Source: Sabellastarte sp. h YS-2021
Taxonomy: Eukaryota > Annelida > Polychaeta > Sabellida > Sabellidae
Assembly (NCBI GenBank): GCA_964017235.1
Contig: OZ024936.1
Coordinates: 37,470,040-37,534,039 of the forward strand
Length of the DNA stretch: 64,000 bases
Reading direction: 5' to 3'
The position numbers and the translations under genes were made by a program. Below are positions 53,151-63,965 of the stretch, one piece after another (the stretch's first letter is position 1; every line of letters starts with the position of its first letter). The notes below the pieces were generated by a model, which saw only the letters and a list, made by a program, of their open reading frames with translations, did no database searches and was not told where the DNA came from.

Positions 53151-54082
53151 ATGGCAAGTTTTTTCGGTTTAAACCCTCCAAGCAAAATCCAGATATCCAG
53201 TGATGGAAATAATGAAGCCACATGGACATGTTTCAAAGAAGATTTCAGTTATTTCATGCTAGCTGCTGGTTTCAACTCAAAAACAGATGAAGAAAAAATT
53301 GCACTGCTGATTAATTTGGGAGGGGCAGAACTCAAGGACATATATAATGGATTAACATGGGCTGCTCCAACCAAGGATGTCCCGGATGAATCAAAAGTAT
53401 ACACCAGGGTCACATGGATGCATATTTTAATGTAAAAAAGAACCAGCTGAGTGCCAGGAGAACATTCAGTACCATGTCCCAGAGATCTACAGAAAGCTTG
53501 GAACAATTCATCACTAGGATACGAACAACTGTCAAAAGTTGTGACTTTGGCAATGAAGAAGAGAAAACTCAAATGAGAGATCGACTAATCTTCGGATGTG
53601 CAGATATTGCACTGCATGAGACATTCTATAGGGAGAAATATGAAAACTTGACTTTTGATAATGCTGTAGAAATTTGTCAGATATACCTATCAGCAAGGTG
53701 ACAATTATCTACATTCCATGGCAGTTCCATGAAGGAACATGAAAGTGTACAAGCTGTAAAAAGTAAACCAAAACCAGCTCGTCAACGGTTGAAAAGTGGT
53801 GCTGACCAATCATCTGTGAAACAAAACACAAGAGGATCTGGTCAAAGCAGTTATAAAGATTGTAATTTTTGTGGAAAAAAGCATCAATGGGGTAAGCAAC
53901 ATTGCCCTGCCTATGGTAAAACGTGCAACAGATGTAGACGAAATAACCACTTTGCAATGAAATGTCAGTCTACCAGCACAAAGCGATATCCCAAACAAAA
54001 AGTGCATAATGTTAAAGAAACCCAAGAGAGTGATTCTGAAGCTGAATTTGTTATGACAATTGCACAGGACAAAAGGATGTAG
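53151..54082 (+). pseudogene. gypsy relic, gag with two zinc knuckles
   Basis: Starts MASFFGLNPPSKIQISSDGN. The frame shifts near 53420 (to MDAYFNVKKNQLSARRTF). A stop follows LSAR at 53699, and the frame resumes. The nucleocapsid part has CNFCGKKHQWGKQHC then CPAYGKTCNRC ... HFAMKC, a paired CCHC-like arrangement typical of one gypsy lineage (the CPAYGKTC signature). It would bind retroelement RNA. Confidence 0.82.
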
Positions 54083-54655
54083 AGCGATACAGTAGCAGCT
54101 CAAATGGAAATGGTGCACAGTGGCAAACGTGTCAAATTCCAAATTGATACCGGAGCTACAATAAACGCCATTCCGAGGTATCTCATACCAAATGTAAAGC
54201 TGCAAGAGTCGAACACAAAGTTAAAATCATGGTGTTCAACTGAGCTAAAAGTGAAAAGGAGTTGCAGATTAATACTCAGAAACCCAAAGAATAGGAGAAA
54301 ATATAGTGTTGAGTTCTTCGTGGTAGATGGCCATGTGACACCAGTCCTGGGTAAAAAAGCCTGTGAAAGGATGGGATTGGTTCGTGTAAATTATGGACAC
54401 ATACAAACTGTGTTTGAATCTCACATTTTAGTAGAATTCAAGGAGGTTTTCAATGATGAGATTGGGACTTTACCTGGTGATGTTCATCTTACAATAGATT
54501 CAGAGGCAAGCCCAGTTGCAATACCATCTTGCCGAGTTCCAGTTAGTGTTAAAAAAAATGTAGACAAAAAGTTGAGGCAAATGGAACTTCAGGATGTGAT
54601 TACCAAAGTTCAACAACCAACTAAATGGGTTTCAAGAATGGTAGCAAATGTAAAA
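54083..54655 (+). pseudogene. gypsy relic, protease and first part of RT
   Basis: The aspartic protease signature is FQIDTGATINAIP near residue 12 of the frame beginning 54104, with VLGKKACERMGL further on. The linker to RT has DVHLTIDSEASPVAIPSCRV and LRQMELQDVITKV then TKWVSRMVAN. The sequence stops there. The next bases are HLE I-c, so the RT palm with its YxDD motif is absent. Confidence 0.82.
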
Positions 54656-56240
54656 AATAGCATCAGAGATGCCCGTACCCCACAGCCTAGGGAAATATTT
54701 TCAACACCATGAGATATAGAAGTACTGTACCAGTACAAACTTCAGGATACTTTCAGAGCACTGTAAGTTATATAAAGGTCCAAACAATGTTTAAATGGAG
54801 AAATAATGTTTAAAAGAAAGATAATGCGTATAAAGATGAAGTATTAAAACAAGATAATTCAATAACAAGATGACAGCATTAATCAGTAAACTAAAATTCA
54901 ACACTCTTTATCTACATCTGCATGGCCGAATTATGGTTTAGATGGTTTGAATATTACCATGCATACAGAATTGGCAATACATTTAATGAATGCTTATTGT
55001 GGTGTTGGAGCAAAATCTGTGGCTCACTTGATGAAATTCTATCTCTTACAATGGGAAGTTATGAAAGTAAAATTCTTAATAAATTCTAATATGACTTTTG
55101 CTTAATCTGCATCAAAAGACAGACCCAAAGGTCCATGAAGATTTTAAAGGTCAAGGTCACTACAACAAGGTAAAAGGTCAAATTAAGGTCTCACCATGAT
55201 AATACACACCTATAGCCCCTAACCAATGTCCCTACCAAATATCAACTTCCTACACCTTACGGTTTCCGAGATATAGCCCTGACAAGATTTTATAGGTCAA
55301 GATCACTATGGCAAGGTCAAAGGTCAAATCAAGGTCACACCATGATGCTGCACACCTACACCCCCTAACCAATGTCTCTACCAAATATCAACTTCCTACA
55401 CCTCACAGTTTCCGAGATATAGCCCGGACAAGATTTTATAGGTCAAGGTCACTACGGCAAGGTCAACTCCTGGTCAGACCATGACGTTGCACACCTACAC
55501 AGCCTAACCAATGTCCCTACCAAATATCAACTTCCTACACCTTACGGTTTCCGAGATATAGCCCGGACAAGATTTTATAGGTCAAGGTCACTATGGCAAG
55601 GTCAAAGGTCAAATCAAGGTCAGACAGTGACGTTGCGCACCTACACCCCCTAACCAATATCCCTACCAAGTATCAACTTCCTACACCTTACGGTTTCCGA
55701 GATATAGCCCGGACAACATTTTATAGGTCAAGGTCACTACAGCAAGGTCAAAGGTCAAATCAAGGTCAGACCATGACGCTGCACACCTACACCCCCTAAC
55801 CAATATCCCCACCAAGTATCAACTTCCTACACCTTACGGTTTCCGAGATATAGCCCGGACAAGATTTTATAGGTCAAGGTCACTGCGGCAAGGTCAAAGG
55901 TCAAATTAAGGTCAGACCATGATGTTGCACACCTACAACTCCTAACTAATGTCCCTGCCAAGTATCAACTTCCTACACCTTATGGTTGCCGAGATATAGC
56001 CCGGACAAGATTTTCAAACTCAAGGTCACTACGGCAAGGTCAAAGGTCAAATCAAGGTCAGACCATGACGTTGCACACCTACACCCCCCAACCAATGTCC
56101 CTGCCAAGTATGAACTTCTTACACCTTACGGTTTCTGAGATACAGCCCGGACAAACTATTTCCCTCCGCCCGACCGCCCATCCAGAACACCATGGGTGAA
56201 AACAATACCCCGACAGCCCTTAAGGGCTGTGGGGTAAAAA
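54656..56240 (+). mobile_element. HLE family I, copy c
   Basis: 5' end AATAGCATCAGAGATGCCCG then TACCCCACAGCC; 3' hairpin arms ACCCCGACAGCCC and GGGCTGTGGGGT followed by AAAA (about 56206-56239). The interior has seven satellite units of about 145 bp (CCAATGTCCCTACC at roughly 55221, 55366, 55507, 55660, 55800, 55946 and 56090), each with AAGGTCAAAGGTCA and TTACGGTTTCCGAGATATAG. This copy has the best hairpin of the family. Confidence 0.82.
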
Positions 56241-57150
56241 GGAGTGGATTTATTTGAACTCAACAAATGCAACTATTTGGTAACTGTGGATTACTTCAGC
56301 AATTTCTGGGAGGTTGACCCGCTGACGTCAACAACCACTGCTGCCATTGTGAGGAAGTTGAAAGGACATTTTGCTCGTTATGGTATACCCGTAGTACTTG
56401 TAAGTGACAATGGTCCACAATTTTCCAGTCAAGAGTTCAAAAAGTTTGTGACAGAATGGGATGTAGAACACCGAACCTCATCTGCAGATCATCAACAAGC
56501 CAACGGCAAAGCGGAGGCAGCTGTTAAGACAGCAAAACGTATTATTGGCAGAGCCATCGAAAGTAAACAAGACCCCTACCTGGCTATCCTTGAATATTGC
56601 AACATACTATCTCAAGATACTGTGAGCCTAGCACAGAGAATGTTTGGAAGAATGATTTGCACTATGCTACCTGTGCATAGCAATCTACTCAACCCCAAGG
56701 ATAGTGCTTTGATTAAACAGAATCAGCAGTTACAGGACAGTAGAAAAATGTGATATTAAGACCAACATGCTCGTGACCTTAAGCATCTAGCTGAGGGACA
56801 AACTGTGAGGATGAGACCTCTTGTCAACAACACAGGTCACTGGGAAAGAGGCACCATTCTAAAACAACTTGACAAACAATCTTATGAAATTGAATCTGGC
56901 TCAAATGTCTTCCGCAGAAACAGAGTTGACATCAGACCCAGAAATGAGAACTCTGTCTCTGACACATGAGAGAATACTGAGGTGAACTCGCCGGACCTTT
57001 TCCCTCAGGTGCCAAGTGAAAATGAGGCTCTAGAACCATCCATCGTGCATGAACCCAAGGCACCGCCTCATGAGCATGAACCTACAACAATACTAAGACA
57101 TTCAACTAGGGAGCGCACAGTCCCAAAATACCTAAAAGAAAATGTGACAT
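56241..57150 (+). pseudogene. gypsy relic, integrase core and C-terminal domain
   Basis: The DDE integrase core starts VDLFELNKCNYLVTVDYFS (first Asp), has VLVSDNGPQFSS (second Asp) and NGKAEAAVKTAKRI (Glu), so the triad is visible. It lacks the upstream HHCC zinc finger. After RKM at 56753 come two in-frame stops (TGA, TAA). The frame continues with QHARDLKHLAEGQTVRMRP and RRNRVDIRP (SH3-like DNA-binding tail) and another stop at about 56966. Confidence 0.82.
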
Positions 57151-58206
57151 AACATAAAATAACATGCCTACTAATACTTGTTTCACAAGAACCCTTTTCA
57201 GTAAAAAGGCTGAACCATAATTCTACACATGTGTTTCAATCTGTATACTAATGAACACATATTTCAGCAAGTTAATTAATAAAACAAGGTGCGAAAAAAT
57301 GACATTATGTTGTGATTATGATTTACAAATTATTACTGTTAAAATGTGAGAAACAGGTATTGACATTATTATGTCAACATTATGGTGTTGGCTATATGGA
57401 TGTTTATGTACAAAGAGTTTATGTAGATAGTGTATTCATTTTACAGTTTGCAACGCTGTAGTCAAAATAGTTTCATTAGGTGTTCATTAATCTGTAAATA
57501 ATTGAAGCTCCCAAATGAAGTAAATATGTTTGATTAAAGTACGGAATTATTAGTGCTACCAATCTGGTATTCAATAAATAAATAATTTGTGCCAAAGTTG
57601 TAATTTCGTGAAGATGTATAAAACAAAACTTTGATGAATGTTTAGTAATTTTATTGAGAGACACACTGTAACTGTTTAAATCTGTGCATTTTAATTATAA
57701 TCAGTTATTAATTAAACTTCATGTTTTGTAAAAATGTGTCAACCAAGCTTGTAAATGTCATGGTTTTTCAGAACTCTGCCTAAGGAACTGTAATACATTT
57801 TGGTAAAGTTTTAAGCTTTAAAAGGGAGGATGCAACAATATTAAGTGTACTACCCAAACTCAAATACTCTGTGTGTGTGTTTCAGTATGTCCACTACATG
57901 TGCCGATGTATTTATGGATACAGATATATTATTGGACATTTTAATGATTCAAGAAGCTAATTATACAGTATATTTTATTCGACAGTTATCATAAACGTGC
58001 TTATTAGAACTTTTGTTTTCATCTATTTTGTGTATTAAATATTGTTTACAATACTACTTATAAATAGTGTGAAGTTGGTGACAAGGTGTGATAACAGAAA
58101 GGTGTAAATTGGTGTATGCGTTAAACAGTTTGTATTGTGTCATGTAAATACTGATTCTAGTGACAAGGTACAACAACAAAAAGGTGTAAATTGGTGTATG
58201 CCTTAA
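57151..58206. other. gypsy 3' region and AT-rich spacer, no gene
   Basis: Contains the purine tract and possible 3' LTR start (57831). A repeated AAAGGTGTAAATTGGTGTATG lies at 58097 and 58180. No coding signal. Confidence 0.5.
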
Positions 58207-58500
58207 ATGGCAGAAACAATGGATAATGGGAAAAGAAAAGCAGTGAAAGGAGAAACACCTAGTCCACAAATGTCAAAGTTGTTAAAACTATCAGATTCTG
58301 ATACTGGCCCAGACTCAGACACAGCTTCTGAGGACACAGCCACAGAAGAAAATGTAAATCAATGTTTTGACCTAAATGGTAAAAGTGACTGACAAATTCT
58401 AGAATTATTGTGCACTCAAATGAGAGGGGTCATGGCTGAATTGAAAACTGTCAACAAACAACAAAATAAAATAATCAACATCAATAACCTAGAATTGAGG
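58207..58500 (+). pseudogene. Unidentified acidic ORF start, possibly a retroelement ORF1
   Basis: MAETMDNGKRKAVKGETPSP, followed by a Ser/Asp-rich stretch (LSDSDTGPDSDTASEDT), a stop at 58390, then a coiled-coil-like continuation in frame (MRGVMAELKTVNKQQNKIIN). It ends at GAG/GTAAGT, either a splice donor or simply the junction with DIRS C, whose ICR starts there. The acidic-then-coiled-coil layout resembles non-LTR ORF1 proteins, but I do not recognise the family. Confidence 0.35.
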
Positions 58501-58598
58501 TAAGTATTTATCTAATAAAAATTAAAATTACAACAAAATTTTTCAATTTTATTGCGAAAAATACACTTACCATTTCCTGACCATAGCTGAATGCAGCC
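58499..58598 (-). repeat. DIRS C internal complementary region
   Basis: Reads TAAGTATTTATCTAATAAAA, then ACAAAATTTTTCAA, joined by TCAATTTTATTGCG to AAAAATACACTTACC and CATTTCCTGACCATAGC. The junction is the same as in DIRS A and B. Confidence 0.75.
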
Positions 58599-59080
58599 TT
58601 CATGGAAGGAGGGCAGTACTAGTATTTAAAGACCCAGTACACCACTCTGCACTGTAATCATACACAGCACAATCCTACAGGCATTCAGACCCAAAACTCA
58701 CCTCCCAGATGAGGCAGTGGAACTGATGAGCACTGCAAAACAACACAGCCCTGTTGTTGTTGTTGTTGTTGTAGGAAGGAAGGCATTATAAGATAGATCC
58801 ACTACCTAGCCTACAACTTAAACATTATGAGAAGTTTACATTGAAATTTACATGCTTACAACAACATATAAACTTCCAACATTCACCACATACCATACAG
58901 ATCCCCTAACTCATAGTATGTAGTTGTAGTTCTCACAATGCTGACACTTATTGTGCCACTGTTGAATGTTGCATATAGACAAACACCCAACACCCACACA
59001 GGTGACCTGAAACTTGGAAGTGTCATCAGCATATTGACTAATTCATTCCAAGCCTGAATGAAGTCAACAATGCTGCTTAA

Positions 59081-59314
59081 TTTGTTTGTTTATTTGGGGT
59101 TTTACGTCGCTTTCAACACTGTACAGGTCATATCACGACGGGTAGTTGGAAGGGCAGAGGAAACCAGTACATAGAGTTCGCTAGGGTTGTGTACTGTAAA
59201 CTGCCGACCAACGGCAAGCAACTACCAGCTTTCCCACTTGAGCCCGTGCGGGGATTGAACCCCGGCCTCAGAGGTGGGAGGCGAGAGTGTTACCACTCTG
59301 CCACCGTGGCCCCC
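59081..59314 (-). mobile_element. tRNA-derived SINE with perfect 13-bp TSD
   Basis: Flanked by CAATGCTGCTTAA at 59068-59080 and 59315-59327. On the minus strand it starts GGGGCCACGGTGGCAGAGTG (A-box region TGGCAGAGTGGTAACAC) and has the B box GGGGTTCAATCCCCG. It ends with GTTGAAAGCGACGTAAAACC and an AAATAAACAAACAAA tail. Not a functional tRNA. A different head but a similar tail to the SINE at 14022. Confidence 0.92.
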
Positions 59315-59559
59315 CAATGCTGCTTAAAATATGACAGACATACATATGCAAATGCATACAAAAGCATCAATGTAAGTATTACACATATACTTATAAAATA
59401 AAAACTGTATGAACCAATTTCAAAGTCTGACCACAAGCAAACCAAGGACTTGAGACAGAAAATTGGTAAGAATGTTATGGTTTCCAGTAACATGCATCTA
59501 AAATTCATGTACCGAAAACTACCCAAAAAAAGCTAAAAATGCACTCATTCTTGCTTTGA

Positions 59560-60830
59560 CTCGCTACTGTTGAAAGGCAGAATTTGACTTCTCCTCAGCC
59601 AAAAGGATAGTCTGCCTTAAGATGAGAAAGTTGCCCTGAAGACATCTGCTGTAAAGCCTTCCTAAATAGCTACAGACAAGAAAAAGTAATTCCTCATTGA
59701 ATACTTTATCCTATGTAAAAAGTATTTCAAAACCCTTCACCAGACAAAGAGATCTATCTTGAGAAAAAACTCCTGTCCCAATGACTGAGAGCTGGCATGA
59801 CCACCGGCTTAACTGAAGTTATCTGAAGCCAACTAGTTCTTGGCTAAAATTGCCAGAGCCACTTGTGACCAATTCTCCCTTTAAGTAAGGGAAGAAAAAG
59901 CCAACATGAATTTCACTTCTTCCTTTGACTGATGCCAAAATCAAAAGAAAGACTGTCTTGAAAGTTAATAACTTCCAAGAAACCTACCCCAAAGGCTCAA
60001 AAGGCTGTTTGGTGAGACCAAGCAAGACCAGCGACAAAAGGCAAAGAAGGTTAAACCTATTGTTATTCTGTACCCAGCGATAATAGATGACTTGAGATTC
60101 TTTTCCTTAAAGAAGTAATTAAGGAAATTTGCTACATCTAGAAAGTATGATCTGAGATGTTCACCACAAGGAAGCCTCAGAGGGAGCTTTGTGGACAGAT
60201 CTACCAGGTCCTAAAACCAAGACACACACCATGACCATCATGATGCAATCATGATGAATCTGCACCTGAAGGTGGTCATCTTTTAAATCACCTGAAGAAT
60301 CCCTGGCCACCCTGGTGCAATCATGATGATTCTGCACCTGTAGGTGGTCAACTTTGAATCACCTGAGGACTGAGAGCCATTGGACCAAACACAAAGCTAT
60401 CCAGACCCTCCCAAAGAAATGTGCAATGCATCTGTTCCCCAAGCCTCACAGTCTAGGAAAGGAGACACATACAATGGCTGCTTATGATTGAATCTGTTGG
60501 AAATCAATGGCAGATTTGATTTAAGACACCTACAAGGGAAGCCTTAAAAGGAACTTTTGTGGACTGATCCACCAGCTCCCAAAACTAAGACATCCCTAGC
60601 CACCCTGATGCAATCATGATGATTCTGCACCTATATCTTTTGAGTAGCCGTCCTTAAAAGCTACAAAAAGAAATTTCTTGCCTTTCCTGAGATTTTTTGT
60701 CTTATCAAGATAATATCTCAAGGCTCTAACTAGATAAAGAGACTTAACTTGCACCAAAGAAGGAACTAAAGTAGACTTCAAAGCAGGAATGACCACAGGT
60801 TGAAATAGCCAAAGGACCCTCAGAAGTCAA
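59560..60830 (-). pseudogene. DIRS C tyrosine recombinase, decayed and duplicated
   Basis: Two overlapping relics. The higher one (60614-60830) has VIPALKSTLVPSLVQVKSLY and LVRALRYYLDKTKNLRKG. The lower one (about 59580-60060) has LTKQPFEPLG, TFKTVFLLIL, GRSEIH and, further on, a degraded copy of the same DRSLC..RALRYYLD region. Finding the C-terminal block upstream of an N-terminal block shows internal duplication. The segments near 60175-60360 and 60530-60630 (GCAATCATGATGATTCTGCA) are repeated three times. Confidence 0.65.
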
Positions 60831-61071
60831 CTGATTTTTGGCTATGAATGCATCACCTGAAGAATCAAGGCCACAGGACCAAACAAAGCTGTCCAGTTCA
60901 TCCCAAGAGATGTTGAAAAAGACACATACCTTGGAAGCTTGTGGTTAAACTAGCTGCAAACAAATCCATCATTGGTAGATGCTATCAATCGCAGATTTTA
61001 TTGAACACCTGATTCAGAACCGATGATTCAAAACTCATTCAAAACTTATTCAATTTGAATCATCCTGTCTC

Positions 61072-62100
61072 TTATGGACAAGGAGTCTGCTTGAACATTT
61101 GGATTCCCTGGGAAGTGATTCGCCCGAATCTGAACCACCCTGGCATTCGTCCAAGTAATGATTCTTCAGATAAGGGCACACATTCCTGAAAGTAGGTACC
61201 TCCCTGCTTGTTCAGATAGGAAACCACTGATGAACTGTCTGTGGAAATCAACAAATTTAGAATCCAAATTTGACTTTCGAATGATTCTAAAGCTAATAAG
61301 CCTGTTAATGTGGAGTCTTGACTCTTCCTGATACCACAGACCCCTGGCTGTTTGATGCCATAATTGGGCATCTCAACCCTTAAAGAAAAGATCTATGAAC
61401 AGGAGATTTTGCTCCTTCTGATGAAGTAGTGGGCCCTCCTTCAAACTGTAAAAGTTGGTCCACCACTGATCCCTGATAACAGAAACCTGGGATATCACAA
61501 GACTGAGGATATCTCTGGTACTTTAGGAGATAGCCTTGGGGTAACCTGATCAACAAATGACCCAATGGCATTGTTTTCCCCTATGAAGCCATGCCGCCAA
61601 CCAGAGACATGGCTTCCTTAGAAACCATTAACTGAAGAAAATGTTTTGTTTCGAGTAAAAGATCTACCATAAGATTTAATCTGCATTCCAAAATAAAAAC
61701 CCTGAGGCTGGAACTTAATTTGATCTAATAAATCATGATCCAACCCTGGCTTTCATGTTCCAAATGTATATAAACTTGTGACCCCCAATGCCTTCTACTG
61801 CAGCCATCAGGTTCACTATCCTTGATACCATAGCAGAGTTGAAAATAAATCATTTCAAAGAGCAAGGCAATGAAATGGTCTATATACTGGTAAAGCATGA
61901 TGCGTTCTTTTAGCTCCACCAGTCTCACCATCTACTAACATAGTAAAAGGCAGTGAACTGGTATGACCTGTCATCAACACTGAAGTGAAGATAAAAATTT
62001 TCGTGAATCCGGCTACGAAAGAATGCAACTGTAAGGAAACGAGTGAACAGACCCATTCACTTACTAGAAACAAAATGCGAATATCCCAATATTTGTGAAA
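61072..62100 (-). pseudogene. DIRS C RNase H and reverse transcriptase relics
   Basis: RNase H: NLLISTDSSSVVSYLNKQGG (61072-61371). RT: YQYIDHFIAL (from 61725), where other DIRS copies have QYLDDWL, so the catalytic YxDD is lost; and, in another frame, TSSLPFTM (61855-62073), matching QFKALPFGL. Several frame changes. Confidence 0.65.
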
Positions 62101-63965
62101 TTAAGGTACATGTAAAGGCTTGTTTACCTGACTTCAACTATAACAGGGAGCCATCTCTAATCAGCTTCTCACGACCAATAAACTGTAAAATTGCAGCAAT
62201 ATCACCATCTGACTGGTGTTATCGCCCTTTGTCGATGATTTCATAAACAGGTTTTATCGCATTTTTTTTTTTAAACTTCAGAGCACATGTCCACAACTGC
62301 TTTAGGAACATGGATAAGCACTCCATCCTGCTACTGTTGAATCTGTAAAAAATATGATTGAAAATATTCTCTTACTATTCTCAAGATGTAAGAAGTTGTG
62401 TATCTGCCAAGAACCTGGACAAACATTCCTCCTAAAAGATTACTCCCAACTCCCCTATGTCTGAGAAGGAGAATAAGTGGAAGAATAGTCATAAAAGGGA
62501 CCAAAATATGTGTCTTAAGGCCCTTTATGCCATATCTAGCCATAAATAGGAGTTTGCTCCTTTCCAAACATAAGAATCCCTATACACATGAGGTCACAAA
62601 TGAAGTTTCTCGGGACATCTGACAATGTGTGTACCAAGAAGAAACCTCATTAAGAGTGAAAAATGCATATTTATTCCACTAAAAATATCTTAAAAGATAA
62701 GTTAGGGCACTGTGAGACATGTAACACTCCTGATGAAGTTGAAGAACTGGCCAAAGAACTACTCAACAAAATCAGGATCACTGAAGACTGTAATTGCAAA
62801 TACTCTGCACACAGACCAAGTCATTAGTGAAAAGTCTATGAAATCCTGTTAATCACTAGATCATTCAAGACCTCCTACCAGAGGTCCTAACTTCAAAGGA
62901 TTGTTATCCAAAATTGACATGCTCTCTGCAGTAAGAAACCCAGAGAACCTGTACTCTTGGATAATAAAAATGACAATGAGAATCTAGTTTATAGGTACGG
63001 GTTTCCAGTCAGAAAACCAGTATAAATGCACAATGCCAATTACTGAGATAAATCACAACTCCGGTCATCTGACAACCCGATTCCAGACCTTTTGGGAGGT
63101 ATGGAAAACTCGATTATCTTCCGATGACGTCATGCCGGTATTTTCCTCCGTGAAAAGTTCCGACTGAACCTCACCGGAAGAATTAAATGGAGTAGCAGAT
63201 CAATTCTGCATTCGGAACTTGTCCATGATGCAGCCTGCAAGGGAAACTTTGATGTCTGCCCCCATAGGGGATTCCATCCGGTCACCCATTCGACTGACAT
63301 TGACGTGGTGAGATATTTGCTACCAAACGCCTGGCTATATGAACCCGACGTGTGATACGCTTTTGTGACAATCGAATTGTCTTCATTGTTCAGGGTGCCT
63401 TCCTTTGTCGCCTGGCAACATGTAAACTGTCCCTGTCGGAGCTAGTAAGACTGCCGACAGTTTCAGTGTTTTTATTCTCCCAAATCCTCCATGATATGCA
63501 AACAAAATGCACATACATAAACGAGACTGCCCAATTTCATGAAAAATGAGCCTCTTTGAAGAAAAAACTAATGAAAAACTATCTGAATAGAAGAATCATC
63601 TTCATCCAACAACGAAAAATCAATGCCGCCATCTTTACAAATAGTGGTCATAATCCGCCATACATGGGCATAAAAAGAAGCACTTTTCCTCTGTAGTGTC
63701 CTAATTTTGTCCTGAGGAGACATTGTCAACACAAATGCCCCACCACAGAACACAAAATCACAGAAAAACTCCAAAAAACTTAATAAAAATCCGAAAAGAA
63801 AATAATACATCCACACTCAAGGATGGCCAACAAAAATAATGAAGATTGTTTACTGGCGTGGTCACATGACCACTAGGGGGACATGCTAGTTCACACTCAC
63901 TCACTGGCCTCTTAAGGTATCTTAAAACGTTTCTCAACGTTGGCCAGTGAGTTGGATGGCACCAA
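62101..63965 (-). pseudogene. DIRS C 5' region with possible gag start
   Basis: Minus strand 63568-63720 begins MSPQDKIRTLQRKS, which may correspond to the MSSPGQK start of the other gag ORFs, but no Cys motif follows. TGACGTCA occurs at 63125-63132. The remainder shows no convincing domain. A plus-strand stretch RFQTFWEVWKTRLSSDD (about 63075) resembles the RT N-terminal motif by chance or inversion. Confidence 0.35.

Larger units (their letters stand above)
52925..57830 (+). mobile_element. Ty3/gypsy LTR retrotransposon relic
   Basis: Gag, protease, start of RT, then integrase core and tail on the plus strand, with the middle replaced by HLE I-c. A primer-binding-like TGGTGGAAGC lies at 52925 and a purine tract AAAAGGGAGGA before TGCAAC at about 57820-57831. 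ACATGTG(A/C)CGATGTATTTA at 52580 and 57897 may be remnants of the two LTRs, but I could not delimit them. Dead through frameshifts, stops and deletion. Confidence 0.8.

Noticed and set aside
63070-63180. Plus-strand RFQTFWEVWKTRLSSDD as an inverted DIRS RT start
   Set aside because: Similarity to the RLQQFWEKWETL motif is short, and no RT motifs follow on that strand.
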